This document shows, piece by piece, positions 1 through 7,649 of a stretch of 64,000 nucleotides of DNA; position 1 is the stretch's first letter; each line of letters begins with the position of its first letter. The DNA is from Actinomadura parmotrematis. Its GTDB lineage: Bacteria; Actinomycetota; Actinomycetes; Streptosporangiales; Streptosporangiaceae. The notes under the pieces were generated by a model that saw only the letters and a list, made by a program, of their open reading frames with translations, was not told the origin of the DNA and ran no database searches. The position numbers were made by a program, and so were the translations under genes. Where the stretch lies: the NCBI RefSeq assembly GCF_019458805.1, contig NZ_JAIBOA010000004.1:62001-126000 (forward strand), read 5' to 3'.

Positions 1-60
1 CGCCCGGCCCCGGCTCCTCGCGGCGCCCGCCGCGCGCTCTGCCCCCGGAGCAGGTCCCCG

Positions 61-1425
61 GTGGCGGTATCGTTTCGGACCGTGACAACTGATCCCGCCA
101 CCGGAGACCTGCTCGACCTCGACGTGGAGAACGTCGCCAACGGCGGCTTCTGCGTCGCCCGGCACGAGGGCCGCGTGGTCTTCGTCCGGCACTCCCTGCC
201 CGGTGAGCGGGTCCGCGCGCGGATCACCGACGTCACCAGGAACTTCCTGCGCGCCGACGCCGAGGAGGTCCTGGAGGCGTCGCCCGACCGCGTCCCGGCG
301 CCCTGCCCGTTCGCCGGGCCCGGCCGCTGCGGCGGCTGCGACTGGCAGCACGCCTCGCTGCCCGCCCAGCGCCGCCTGAAGGCCGCCGTGGTGCGGGAGC
401 AGCTCGCCCGCCTCGCCGGCATCGACCGCACCGTCGTGGTCGAGGAGGTGCCCTACCCCGTCTCCGACGAGGTGACGCCCGACCCCGGCCTCGGCTGGCG
501 CACCCGCGTCCAGTTCACCGCCGACGACGGCGTCATCGGCCTCCGCAAGCACCGCTCCCACGACATCGAGCCCGTCGACGAGTGCCTCATCGCGCACCCG
601 GGCGTGGAGATGATGGGCATCGAGCGCAAGCGCTGGCCCCGCATGTCGTCGGTCGAGGGCGTCGTGTCGGCGTCCACCGGCGACCGCCTCGTCGTGCTGC
701 GCGGCTCCCGCAACGCCCGCGTCCCGCGCCTGGACGTCCCCGTCCGCCTGGTGCGCGGCAAGCCGGAGGCGGGCGCCGCCCTGCCCTACGTCCGCGAGGA
801 GGTCTCCGGGCGGCTGTACCAGGTGTCGGGCAGCGGCTTCTGGCAGGTCCACCCCGGCGCCGCGCAGCTCCTCGCCGACGCCGTCGTGCAGGCCCTCGAA
901 CCGAAGCCCGGCGACATCGCCCTCGACCTGTACTGCGGCGTCGGCCTGTTCGCCGGCGTCCTCGCCGACCGCGTCGGCCGCGACGGCCTCGTCGTCGGCG
1001 TCGAGTCCGACGGGCAGGCCGTCCGCGACGCCAAGTTCAACCTGCGCGACCTGCCGCACGTCGCGATCGAGCGCGGCCCGGTCGAGGAGGTCATCAAGGA
1101 CCTGGAGTTCGGCCGCGCCGACGCGCCCGGCTCGGGCCGCTCGCAGAACAAGCGCGGCACCGGCCACCGCGGCGGCGCCCGCGTCCGCGGCGCCGACATC
1201 GTCGTCCTCGACCCGCCCCGCGCGGGCGCGGGGCGGGCCGTCGTCGACCGGATCGCGCACCTCGCCGGCCGCAAGATCGCCTACGTCTCCTGCGACCCGG
1301 CGACGCTGGCCCGCGACCTGGCCTACTTCAGCGAGAAGGGCTGGACCCTGGAGTCCCTCCGCGCCTTCGACGCCTTCCCGATGACCCAGCACGTCGAGTG
1401 CCTGGCCGTCCTGGTCAGGGGCTAG
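61..1425 (+). CDS. TRAM-domain class I SAM-dependent RNA methyltransferase (TrmA/RlmD family)
   Basis: Predicted 5-methyluridine methyltransferase acting on tRNA or rRNA in the cytoplasm. An N-terminal TRAM-like RNA-binding domain (about residues 10-68) is followed by a candidate Fe-S cysteine set (C82, C90, C93, C175), the SAM loop LDLYCGVGLFAG near residue 287, DPPRAG, and the catalytic cysteine in SCDPAT near residue 410. The 454-residue length and the motif order fit the family. The GTG at 61 has a GGAG about 10 bases upstream. A second GTG at 82 would overlap by GTGA a possible upstream reading frame whose stop is at 83-85, so 82 may be the true start. A linker of about 25 residues rich in R/G (near residues 355-380) before the DPPRAG motif is unusual. 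Which RNA and which uridine is modified cannot be told from sequence. Confidence 0.9.
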   Translation: MAVSFRTVTTDPATGDLLDLDVENVANGGFCVARHEGRVVFVRHSLPGERVRARITDVTRNFLRADAEEVLEASPDRVPAPCPFAGPGRCGGCDWQHASLPAQRRLKAAVVREQLARLAGIDRTVVVEEVPYPVSDEVTPDPGLGWRTRVQFTADDGVIGLRKHRSHDIEPVDECLIAHPGVEMMGIERKRWPRMSSVEGVVSASTGDRLVVLRGSRNARVPRLDVPVRLVRGKPEAGAALPYVREEVSGRLYQVSGSGFWQVHPGAAQLLADAVVQALEPKPGDIALDLYCGVGLFAGVLADRVGRDGLVVGVESDGQAVRDAKFNLRDLPHVAIERGPVEEVIKDLEFGRADAPGSGRSQNKRGTGHRGGARVRGADIVVLDPPRAGAGRAVVDRIAHLAGRKIAYVSCDPATLARDLAYFSEKGWTLESLRAFDAFPMTQHVECLAVLVRG

Positions 1426-1438
1426 CCGCCGGCCCCGC

Positions 1439-2338
1439 TCAGCCGAGCAGCGCGGCGAGGTGGCGCCACTTGTCGTTCTTGGACCACGTGACGACGCTGT
1501 CGTGCTTCCGGGCGTCCTGGTACAGGTCGTCCTTCTCCATGGTCACGACGGCGACGGCGTTGGCGTAGCCGGTCACGGCGGTCCCGGGCACGCGCCCGGT
1601 CAGCAGGACCTCCCCGTCGGACTCGGCGAGGCTGCCGACCGTGTGCGACCGGCCGTCCGTCGGGAAGAAGCCGGCGAGCCGCCGCCGCTGCTCGGTGCTG
1701 AGATCGACGATCCGGCAGTCGTCGCCGAGCCGCGCCAGGTCGATCTCGATGATCGGCGACCACTCGTAGGCGCGCCGGATCCGCTTGGTGCCCGAGGCGT
1801 AGGAGGTCAGGCTGCAGATCCGCGCCCGCGCGCTCCTGATCGCCGTGGAGATGTACTGGGTGGCGTAGTTGTCGCCCGACACGTGCTGGATGGGCAGCGC
1901 GTGGGCGTACGGGTTGGCGGCGAAGATCGGCACGTCCTGCGGCCACGCCTCGAGCCGCTGGTAGGCCGCCATCCGGTCCAGCACCGACGTCAGGTCGCTG
2001 AACAGGCCGCTCCAGCCGCCCTCCGGCTCGATGCCGACGGGCGCGCCCTCGGCCAGCTCGTTGGCGAGGTTCTTGGACTGCGACCGGATGCGGATGGCGC
2101 GGTAGACCTTGCGCACGTCCGGCCGGCGCTGCAGGAACGCCGCCGCCGTCTCCTCGTAGCCGAACCCGAGCGTGCCCGGCGGGTTCGGGTCGTAGGCGGC
2201 GCGGATCCGCCCCCGGTAGCCGTCGAGGTCGGTGGTCCACGACACCCAGTCGAACGGCGCGTACCCGTCCTTCAGCGCCACGTGATGCCACGGGACCTTC
2301 TTGTTCTCGGTCGCCTTGTCCCCGTCGAGCACGATCAT
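1439..2338 (-). CDS. Conserved-looking protein of unknown function, possible ADP-ribosyltransferase-like fold
   Basis: 299 residues, convergent with the methyltransferase (13-bp gap). The frame is open upstream, but the ATG at 2338 (protein starts MIVLDGDK) follows GAGGGGG and is preferred. No signal peptide or membrane segment. I do not recognise the family with certainty. The arrangement VYRAIRIR (about 83-90), then QYISTAIRSARA (about 165-176), then SPIIEIDLARL (about 195-205) recalls the Arg / S-T-x / beta-strand order seen in ADP-ribosyltransferase-like domains. The downstream catalytic Glu motif is not evident, so this is only a structural hint. Coding is supported by typical high-GC third positions throughout. 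Confidence 0.7.
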   Translation of the reverse strand: MIVLDGDKATENKKVPWHHVALKDGYAPFDWVSWTTDLDGYRGRIRAAYDPNPPGTLGFGYEETAAAFLQRRPDVRKVYRAIRIRSQSKNLANELAEGAPVGIEPEGGWSGLFSDLTSVLDRMAAYQRLEAWPQDVPIFAANPYAHALPIQHVSGDNYATQYISTAIRSARARICSLTSYASGTKRIRRAYEWSPIIEIDLARLGDDCRIVDLSTEQRRRLAGFFPTDGRSHTVGSLAESDGEVLLTGRVPGTAVTGYANAVAVVTMEKDDLYQDARKHDSVVTWSKNDKWRHLAALLG

Positions 2339-2585
2339 CGGACCCCCTCGTCCGCCGGCGCGGCGCCGCTCCCCGCCGCCGCTCAGCCCAGCATCCGCAA
2401 GGCCCAGAAGGAACGCCACGCCGCGTCACACTCTCGTCACCCCCAGGCCACCCCCGCCCGGCCGAGCCACCGCCGCCGTCCCCGGCCCGCGACCCGCGCC
2501 CCCGCAGCTCACCCCACCCACCACCGGCCCGGCACACCGCGACCCCTCGCCTGGCAGCTTCCGGCCACCCCTCCGCCCCCACCCC

Positions 2586-2669
2586 GTGACCACCCGGTCG
2601 CCTCAGGTCGAGATGCGGCGTGTTGGCCTCTTTCGATCTCCACGGAGGCCAACACGCCGCATCTCAACC
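2586..2669. repeat. Dispersed palindromic repeat, copy 1
   Basis: Perfect 21-bp inverted repeat: arms 2610-2630 and 2645-2665, core GAGATGCGGCGTGTTGG, 14-nt loop containing TTTCGATC. A related copy lies at 12162-12255. The left flank GTGACC(A/G)CCCGGTCGCC and its 7-bp distance to the palindrome are shared by both copies, so the conserved unit is longer than the hairpin. The rest of the 2339-2739 gap holds only low-complexity C-rich sequence; I see no gene in it. The element sits between two minus-strand genes and could act as a terminator for the GntR gene, but the conserved flank suggests a dispersed repeat family. Confidence 0.85.
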
Positions 2670-2739
2670 GAGAGCGCGCGGCATGAAGATCCGCAAGGCG
2701 GAGCCCGACGCATCGGTCGTGCCGGGGCCGGGTGCGCGC

Positions 2740-3000
2740 CTACTGGTCGGCGGGCGGGGCGGCTGCGGGTGACTTGACGAAGATGCCCATGCCGGTGACG
2801 GTCTCCACGAGGTCCTCGTCCTTGAGCACCTGGACGGCCTTGCGCAGCGTGTCGCGGGCGACGCCGTAGACCTGTTCCATCTCGACGAGCGACGGGATGC
2901 GGCGGCCGGGAGGTATCGCGCCGCTCTGGATCTGGGCGCGCAGCTGGTCGGCGATCTGCCGGTACGGCGGGATCGGTCCTTCCCGGTCGAGAGGCTCCAT
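2740..3000 (-). CDS. Short GntR-family winged-helix transcriptional regulator
   Basis: 86 residues consisting almost entirely of a GntR winged helix (PPYRQIADQLRAQIQSG at about 11-27, IPSLVEMEQVYGVARDTLRKAV at about 35-56, wing ETVTGMGIFV at about 66-75). There is no effector domain, as in the single-domain GntR proteins common in actinomycetes and in Kor-type regulators. It is divergent from a cluster of three tiny genes across a 97-bp intergenic region that contains a 23-bp near-perfect palindrome, so autoregulation and control of the small genes is likely. Confidence 0.9.
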   Translation of the reverse strand: MEPLDREGPIPPYRQIADQLRAQIQSGAIPPGRRIPSLVEMEQVYGVARDTLRKAVQVLKDEDLVETVTGMGIFVKSPAAAPPADQ

Positions 3001-3062
3001 GATCTCAAAGTTAGGTGTCTAGGGATGGCGCGCGATAGCTAGGGGCATCGCTAGTAGGGGGT

Positions 3063-3085
3063 AGACGGGGGTAGTACACCCGTCT
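3063..3085. promoter_or_regulatory. 23-bp operator-like palindrome between GntR gene and small-gene cluster
   Basis: Arms AGACGGG and CCCGTCT with an inner GTA/TAC pair around a central G and a single mismatched pair. It lies 13 bp upstream of the ATG at 3098. Position and symmetry suit a dimeric GntR repressor made by the divergent gene. CTAG-rich imperfect repeats lie between it and the GntR start. Confidence 0.6.
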
Positions 3086-3097
3086 TAACCTGGCGTC

Positions 3098-3340
3098 ATG
3101 AATTCGCGGGAGCTGCGCATCAGGGGTTGGGACGTGGTCGTTCCGGCGAGTGCCGCCGTTTCGTGGCGGGCTCGGCGGATCGGGCGGCTGACGGACTACC
3201 AGCGCCGGTGCGGCGCGCTGGAGGAGGTGATCGCGAACAATCCGGGCGAGCTGGCGATCATCTGCCACGCGCAACGCGAGCTCGTCCTCATGCTCGGCGC
3301 GGCCGAGCGCATCGGGCGCAACGGGTTGGCCGGGCTGTGA
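3098..3340 (+). CDS. Small hypothetical protein, first of a three-gene cluster
   Basis: 80 residues, no recognised domain, no signal peptide. Residues 28-70 look alpha-helical and charged (RIGRLTDYQRRCGALEEVI, then HAQRELVLMLGAAERIG). The ATG at 3098 lies immediately downstream of the operator-like palindrome. It is followed after 24 bp by a second small gene and then a third in the same direction, giving a probable operon controlled by the divergent GntR protein. Function unknown. Confidence 0.7.
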   Translation: MNSRELRIRGWDVVVPASAAVSWRARRIGRLTDYQRRCGALEEVIANNPGELAIICHAQRELVLMLGAAERIGRNGLAGL

Positions 3341-3364
3341 TGGGGCCGCGCGGGCGAGTCGTGG

Positions 3365-3592
3365 GTGACAGCGGGTGAGGCGGCGGTGGGGGAGACGTAC
3401 CGGGGCCTGCGGGGCGACGTCCTGCGGGAGATCGAGGAGTGGTACCCGGGGGTGCGGGCCTGGCGGGGGAGTGCCACCGGTTCCTGCTGGGCCTACGTGC
3501 CGGGGCGGGCCGGGGGCCGGGGCGCGCTGGTCGAGGCGCCGCATCCGGCGCGGCTGGCCGAACTGGTGGCCGCGGCGTGGGAGCGGCCGTGA
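3365..3592 (+). CDS. Small hypothetical protein, second of the cluster
   Basis: 75 residues from a GTG start. Aromatic-rich centre (EIEEWYPGVRAWRGSATGSCWAY) and a short C-terminal helix (LAELVAAAWERP). No known family recognised. It lies 24 bp after the preceding gene and 15 bp before the next, and the three probably share one mRNA. Confidence 0.65.
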   Translation: MTAGEAAVGETYRGLRGDVLREIEEWYPGVRAWRGSATGSCWAYVPGRAGGRGALVEAPHPARLAELVAAAWERP

Positions 3593-3607
3593 GGGAGGCC
3601 GCGGACG

Positions 3608-3811
3608 TTGACGGAACTCGTGGTGACGCCCGCCGGGGGCGGGGTCTACTTCCTCACCGAGGCCGCCGGCGGCGATGTGGTGGCGACCTTCTACACCGAG
3701 GGCGACGGGTGGTGGCGCGGGCGGGCGCCGTCCGGTGCGGTGAAGCGGTTCTTCGTCGGGGACGTGCCGGACGCGCATCTGGTCGCGGCCGGGCGGCTGC
3801 GGGGAATGTGA
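3608..3811 (+). CDS. Small hypothetical protein, third of the cluster
   Basis: 67 residues from a probable TTG start. The pattern of alternating hydrophobic residues (VYFLTEAAGGDVVATFYTEGDGWWRGRAP) suggests a small beta-rich fold. No family recognised. A perfect GC hairpin begins two bases after the stop and closes the operon. Confidence 0.6.
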   Translation: MTELVVTPAGGGVYFLTEAAGGDVVATFYTEGDGWWRGRAPSGAVKRFFVGDVPDAHLVAAGRLRGM

Positions 3812-3812
3812 A

Positions 3813-3848
3813 CGGCGCCGCCCGCCTCCGGGGAGGCGGGCGGCGCCG
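3813..3848. terminator. Bidirectional hairpin between convergent genes
   Basis: Perfect GC-only inverted repeat, arms 3813-3829 and 3832-3848 (GGCGCCGCCCGCCTCC core), minimal loop, no U-tract. It lies directly between the ends of the small-gene operon and the convergent minus-strand gene, typical for high-GC actinomycete terminators. Confidence 0.75.
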
Positions 3849-3869
3849 TGCCGTGCGGGGTGGTGCCGC

Positions 3870-4115
3870 TCAGGCGGCGTGGCGGTTCACCAGGACGTTG
3901 GCGAGGACCTTCGCGATGGTCTCGTCACCCACCCGATGCGCCTCGATGTAGGCGAGGACGTCGATGGCCTCGGCCGCGGTCAGTTCGGAGATGGGCTTGC
4001 CGGCCCAGGCCGGCGCCGCGGCGTCGTCGCTCGCGATGCCCTCGGTGGTGTCGCCCTCGACCGTGCCCTGGAGCACCTCGGCGGCGACGGCAGGCGTTTC
4101 GTACAGCAGTGACAT
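3870..4115 (-). CDS. Small hypothetical protein
   Basis: 81 residues. Acidic N-terminal half (VEGDTTEGIASDDAAA), then a helical C-terminal half (ISELTAAEAIDVLAYIEAHRVGDETIAKVLANVLVNRHAA). It has no recognised domain or signal. Size and the short acidic leader are compatible with a precursor-type peptide, but there is no maturation gene beside it, so no function is claimed. The start at 4115 is preceded by a GGGGG-type ribosome binding site. Confidence 0.6.
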   Translation of the reverse strand: MSLLYETPAVAAEVLQGTVEGDTTEGIASDDAAAPAWAGKPISELTAAEAIDVLAYIEAHRVGDETIAKVLANVLVNRHAA

Positions 4116-4234
4116 GAGTGATCCCCCCTGGCCCGTACATCTCCTTAGACGCGCCGTCCAACCCGGAGGTTGGTCACGGACGGGTATCGATGTGAAAGCG
4201 GGTGTTTGGCGGGACGGATGAGAGCATCGCGAAC

Positions 4235-5158
4235 GTGCTCAGTTCACGCCAGCTCGGCTACTTCCAGGCGGTCGCCCGGGAGCTGCACTTCACCCGCGCC
4301 GCCGAGGCGCTGCACATCGCGCAGCCCGCCCTGTCCCAGCAGGTCCGCAAGCTGGAGCGGCAGCTCGGCGTCACCCTGTTCGACCGGAGCGGCCACCGCG
4401 TCGCGCTCACCCCGGCGGGCGCCGCGCTGCTCGCGCACGCCGACCGCGTCCTCGCCGACCTCGCCGCCGTCGAGGACGAGATGCTCGGCTGGTCCACCGG
4501 CCTGCGCGGGCGCCTGCGGCTCGGCGTCGCCCGCGGCCTCGTCGCGCAGCTGACGGGCCTGCTCGCCGACTACTGCGCCGCGCATCCCGGCGTCGAGGTC
4601 GAGCTGCGCGAGCACAACACCGACGAGATGGCGGCGGGCGTGCGGGACGGCCGCCTGGACGTGGCGACGCTCGCCGCCGCGCCCGAGCGCGACGGGACGC
4701 TGGCGGAGGCGCCGCTCGGCGCCGAGCCCCTCGTCCTGGCCGTCGGCCCCGGCACGCCCCTGGCGGGCCGCGCCCGGATCGCCGTCCGCGACCTGGACGG
4801 GGTGGACCTGGTGCTGTTCCCGCGCGGCTCGGCGATCTCGCGGCTCGTCCGGGACGCCCTCGACGCCGCCGGCGTCCACGCCCGCGAGCGGTTCGAGAGC
4901 CGCGAGTACGGGACGGCGCGGTCGCTCGCCGCCGCCGGGCTCGCCGCCGCGTTCATGCCGCGCTCGGTCGCGGCGGCGCCCGGACCGGCGGTCGCGGTGC
5001 TGGAGCTGGACCCCGCGCCCGTCTGGCGCCCGGTGCTGGTGTGGTCGGCGCGGCGGCGGCCCGCGCCCGCGCTCGCGGCGTTCCTGGAGATGGCGCGCGG
5101 CCGCGACCTCATAAGCGGAACCTCTGGCCGCGAGCCCGACCGGATATTGGACGACTGA
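4235..5158 (+). CDS. LysR-family transcriptional regulator
   Basis: 307 residues from the GTG at 4235 (protein MLSSRQLGYF). The frame is open to 4202, but homologous proteins normally begin just before this motif. N-terminal winged helix (about 1-60, with FTRAAEALHIAQPALSQQVRKLE) and a periplasmic-binding-protein-like effector domain (about 90-290). It ends 49 bp before the decarboxylase/hydrolase fusion on the same strand and is its likely regulator, responding perhaps to an aromatic-degradation intermediate. Confidence 0.92.
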   Translation: MLSSRQLGYFQAVARELHFTRAAEALHIAQPALSQQVRKLERQLGVTLFDRSGHRVALTPAGAALLAHADRVLADLAAVEDEMLGWSTGLRGRLRLGVARGLVAQLTGLLADYCAAHPGVEVELREHNTDEMAAGVRDGRLDVATLAAAPERDGTLAEAPLGAEPLVLAVGPGTPLAGRARIAVRDLDGVDLVLFPRGSAISRLVRDALDAAGVHARERFESREYGTARSLAAAGLAAAFMPRSVAAAPGPAVAVLELDPAPVWRPVLVWSARRRPAPALAAFLEMARGRDLISGTSGREPDRILDD

Positions 5159-5207
5159 TCATCGGCGGGCGCAGCATGGTGACCACTTCGAGAGAGGCAG
5201 GACCGCC

Positions 5208-6362
5208 ATGGATCGCACCGAACGCGGACGCCACGAGTACCGCGCGCTGATCGGCATCGACGCCGCCACCGGGCTCGCCGCCGTCCGCGCCCGCTCCCCG
5301 CAGCTCCACGACACGATGATCGAGAGCGTGTTCGCGGGGCCGATGGCGCACGCCGAGCTCGGCCGCGCCGACCGCGAGCTCGCGACCGTCGCGATGCTCG
5401 CGGCGCTCGGCGGCGCCGAGCCGCAGCTCGCCACGCACACCCGCGCCGCCCTCGCCCAGGGCGTCGCGGCCTCCGAGCTCGTCGCGCTCGCCGAGCACGT
5501 GGCGTCGTACGCGGGGTTCCCGCGGGCGCTGAACGCCCTCGCCGTCATCGACGAGGTGACCGGCGGGCAGCCGTTCGCCGAGCGGCGCATCCGGCTCCGC
5601 GACCACGAGACGCGCGCCGTCCAGCACGGCGAGGACGGTCCCGCCGTCGTCCTGCTGCACGCCCTCGGGCTGGACTGGCGGATGTGGGAGCCGGTCATGC
5701 GGCTGCTGCCCGGCCGCCGCGTCATCGCCTACGACCTGCGCGGCCACGGCCACGCGCAGGGCTCGCCGACCCCCTTCACCATGGACGACGCCGCCGCCGA
5801 CCTCATCGGCGTGCTGGACGCCTTCGGCCTCGACCGCGCGCACGTCGTCGGCCTGTCCTACGGCGGCGGCATCGCGCAGGTCGCGGCGGCCGCCCACCCC
5901 GAGCGGTTCGCGTCGCTGGCGCTCCTCGCCACCACCGACCACCCCTTCGCCTCGTTCGAGGACCGCGCCCGGTCCGGGGAGGCGGACGGCATGGCCGCGC
6001 AGGTCGTCCCGTCGCTCACCCGCTGGTTCACCCCGGCGGCGCTCGCCGAGAACGCCTGGCCGGTCCGCTACGCGCGTGAGCGCGTGCTGCGCGGCACCCC
6101 GGCCGATTGGGCCGGCGCCTGGCGCGCCTTCGCCGGCGTGGACGTGCAGGACCGCCTCGCCGACTTCCCCGCGCCCGTGCTGGTGCTGGCGGGGGAGCTG
6201 GACGCCTCCACCACCCCGGAGATCATGAAGGGGCTCGCCGCCCGCGTCCCCGGCTCGACCTACCGCGAGCTGCCCGGCGCCCCCCACATGATGTCCCTGG
6301 AACAGCCCGCCCTCGTCGCCGCCGCCCTCGACAAGTTCCTGCCCGCCGCCCCTACGCCTTGA
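5208..6362 (+). CDS. Fused carboxymuconolactone decarboxylase / alpha-beta hydrolase
   Basis: 384 residues in two domains. Residues about 10-120 match the carboxymuconolactone decarboxylase family (ELGRADRELATVAMLAALGG, AEHVASYAGFPRALNAL). Residues about 135-380 are an alpha/beta hydrolase with nucleophile elbow GLSYGG (about 222-227), Asp in GELDAST and His in GAPHMM. By family knowledge this would combine the last two protocatechuate-branch steps, 4-carboxymuconolactone decarboxylation and beta-ketoadipate enol-lactone hydrolysis. The known PcaL fusion has the hydrolase first; here the order is reversed. No other pca genes adjoin, so the substrate is open. Clear RBS (AGAGAGGCAGG) before the ATG. 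Confidence 0.85.
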   Translation: MDRTERGRHEYRALIGIDAATGLAAVRARSPQLHDTMIESVFAGPMAHAELGRADRELATVAMLAALGGAEPQLATHTRAALAQGVAASELVALAEHVASYAGFPRALNALAVIDEVTGGQPFAERRIRLRDHETRAVQHGEDGPAVVLLHALGLDWRMWEPVMRLLPGRRVIAYDLRGHGHAQGSPTPFTMDDAAADLIGVLDAFGLDRAHVVGLSYGGGIAQVAAAAHPERFASLALLATTDHPFASFEDRARSGEADGMAAQVVPSLTRWFTPAALAENAWPVRYARERVLRGTPADWAGAWRAFAGVDVQDRLADFPAPVLVLAGELDASTTPEIMKGLAARVPGSTYRELPGAPHMMSLEQPALVAAALDKFLPAAPTP

Positions 6363-6374
6363 CGCCGACGCCGA

Positions 6375-6590
6375 CGCCGACGCCGCACGTCCGGGTCGCC
6401 GAGGACGGCGTCAGGGTCGCGCAGGCCGGCCCGCACGATCGCGGTGCTCGCGTTGCCGCGCGTGGGCGGCCCGGCCCTGAGGTCGAGGAACTGCCGGACG
6501 CCGAGCCCGGTCAGGTACCGGATCGCCCGGCCGAGGAACCGCCGGTTCGACCCGGCCCGTTCCGCTTCCGCGCCCCTGCGGCAGCGCGCC
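6375..6590 (-). pseudogene. Relic of a SAM-dependent methyltransferase (DUF574-type)
   Basis: A minus-strand frame reads AERAGSNRRFLGRAIRYLTG, then a strand ending RQFLDL, then RAGLRDPDAVLGDPDVR. These match the N-terminal blocks of the actinomycete DUF574 methyltransferases. The roughly 35 residues that normally lie between the two blocks (the SAM-binding and VxVDNDP region) are gone, and the frame dissolves into CGG/CGT repeats at about 6363-6378. No start or stop fits a functional gene. The C-terminal two thirds are absent; the fusion gene now ends there. Confidence 0.65.
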
Positions 6591-6626
6591 GGCAGGGCGG
6601 CGGGGCCGGTGCGTCCGTCCGGCGGG

Positions 6627-6938
6627 TCAGTGCGGCAGGAGGGTGGCGAGCAGGCCGACCGCCACCGACGCCACGGTGGCGATCAGGGAGAGCAGGGCGA
6701 CGGTGTGCCGGAAGCGGTCGTCGAGCTGCCCGTGGGTGACCTGCTCGCGCTCGGCGGTGACGAGCCGGTCCGCCAGCTCGTCCAGCAGGCGGTTCTGGTC
6801 GTCGATGCGGCGCTCGCGCACCTCGCCGCGCTCCACCGCCAGGACGAGCCGGCCCTCCAGCTCGGCCAGCCGGACGTCGAAGCCGCGGCGCAGCTCGGCG
6901 AGCGCGAGGTCGACGGTGGCGGATCCTTCCTCGGTCAC
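6627..6938 (-). CDS. Small coiled-coil membrane-anchored protein
   Basis: 103 residues. Residues about 8-75 form a charged heptad-like helix (LAELRRGFDVRLAELEGRLVLAVERGEV...), followed by one C-terminal membrane segment (HTVALLSLIATVASVAVGLLATLLPH). This is a tail-anchor-like topology, with the coiled coil presumably in the cytoplasm. No family recognised. Divergent from the XRE regulator. Confidence 0.75.
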   Translation of the reverse strand: MTEEGSATVDLALAELRRGFDVRLAELEGRLVLAVERGEVRERRIDDQNRLLDELADRLVTAEREQVTHGQLDDRFRHTVALLSLIATVASVAVGLLATLLPH

Positions 6939-7119
6939 GGTGCATCAGCCCCCTTCGTGTCGGGGGTCCGTCGCCGCCGGCCCGGTCCGCGGCGGCGGGC
7001 CTGATGCCAGGATAGGAACGTACCGGTAACTTCTCAAGGGATGGCCGGTACATCCGGTAAGCCAGCGGGGTAGGAAATTTCCCACCTTCCCTTACTAGAT
7101 GTTCCTTAATGTTTCCGCC
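6939..7119. promoter_or_regulatory. Divergent promoter region with CCGGTA repeats and GGAAATTTCC palindrome
   Basis: Between the coiled-coil gene and the XRE regulator. It contains three CCGGTA motifs (about 7023, 7045, 7054) and a perfect 10-bp palindrome GGAAATTTCC at 7073-7082, the only AT-rich stretch nearby. It is a candidate operator for the adjacent XRE protein; a TACTAGAT box at 7093-7100 could be a -10 element. Confidence 0.45.
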
Positions 7120-7515
7120 ATGCTGGAGGGCATGGCCGGAGAGCTGGACCGCGAGCGGGTCGCCAAGTACGTCGTGGCGCGGCGCGGCGCCCTCGGCCTC
7201 ACCCAGGAGCGGCTCGCCGAGCGCGCCGGGGTGACGGTGAAGACCGTCTACAACCTGGAGGGCGGGGGGCGCTGGCCGCAGGCGCGCACCCGCTCGGCAC
7301 TGGAGGCCGCGCTCGACTGGGAGCCCGGCGACCTCGGCCGGATCGCCGAGGGCGGCGAGCCCGCCGGGGCGAACGGCGACGGCCCGGACGGGGCGCTGCG
7401 CGAGCTGGACGAGCTCGCCGCCTACTTCACCGACCTGCGCGACGGTCCCGGCGACCGGCGCCGGATCGCGTTGCAGTTCCTGCGCGCCCTCTATGGCGAG
7501 CCCGGCGGCCGCTGA
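7120..7515 (+). CDS. XRE-family helix-turn-helix protein
   Basis: About 131 residues. HTH of the Cro/CI type near residues 15-70 (LGLTQERLAERAGVTVKTVYNLEGG, RSALEAALDWEPGDL), then an acidic Gly-rich linker and a short helical tail. Start choice is uncertain: ATGs at 7099, 7120 and 7132 are all in frame and none has a well-spaced RBS, so a leaderless mRNA is possible. Probably represses the divergent coiled-coil gene and itself. Confidence 0.8.
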   Translation: MLEGMAGELDRERVAKYVVARRGALGLTQERLAERAGVTVKTVYNLEGGGRWPQARTRSALEAALDWEPGDLGRIAEGGEPAGANGDGPDGALRELDELAAYFTDLRDGPGDRRRIALQFLRALYGEPGGR

Positions 7516-7649
7516 GATTCTCAGAAAGTTCAGATTTCCGGTACTGACCGGTTGTTGCCGGGTTGACCGAGGGGCAGACTGGTTGCGCCGGGCCGGGTCA
7601 GGAGTGCCGCGGGCGCTCCTGGAGTTCCAGCGGACGAGGAGGCCGAGCG

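Noticed and set aside
582..1568. Long plus-strand frame overlapping the RNA methyltransferase
   Set aside because: Arg/Pro-rich shadow of the real frame in high-GC DNA; no RBS and no recognisable domain.
3870..4115. Lanthipeptide or RiPP precursor
   Set aside because: Acidic leader-like N-terminus but no modification enzyme nearby and no Cys/Ser/Thr-rich core.
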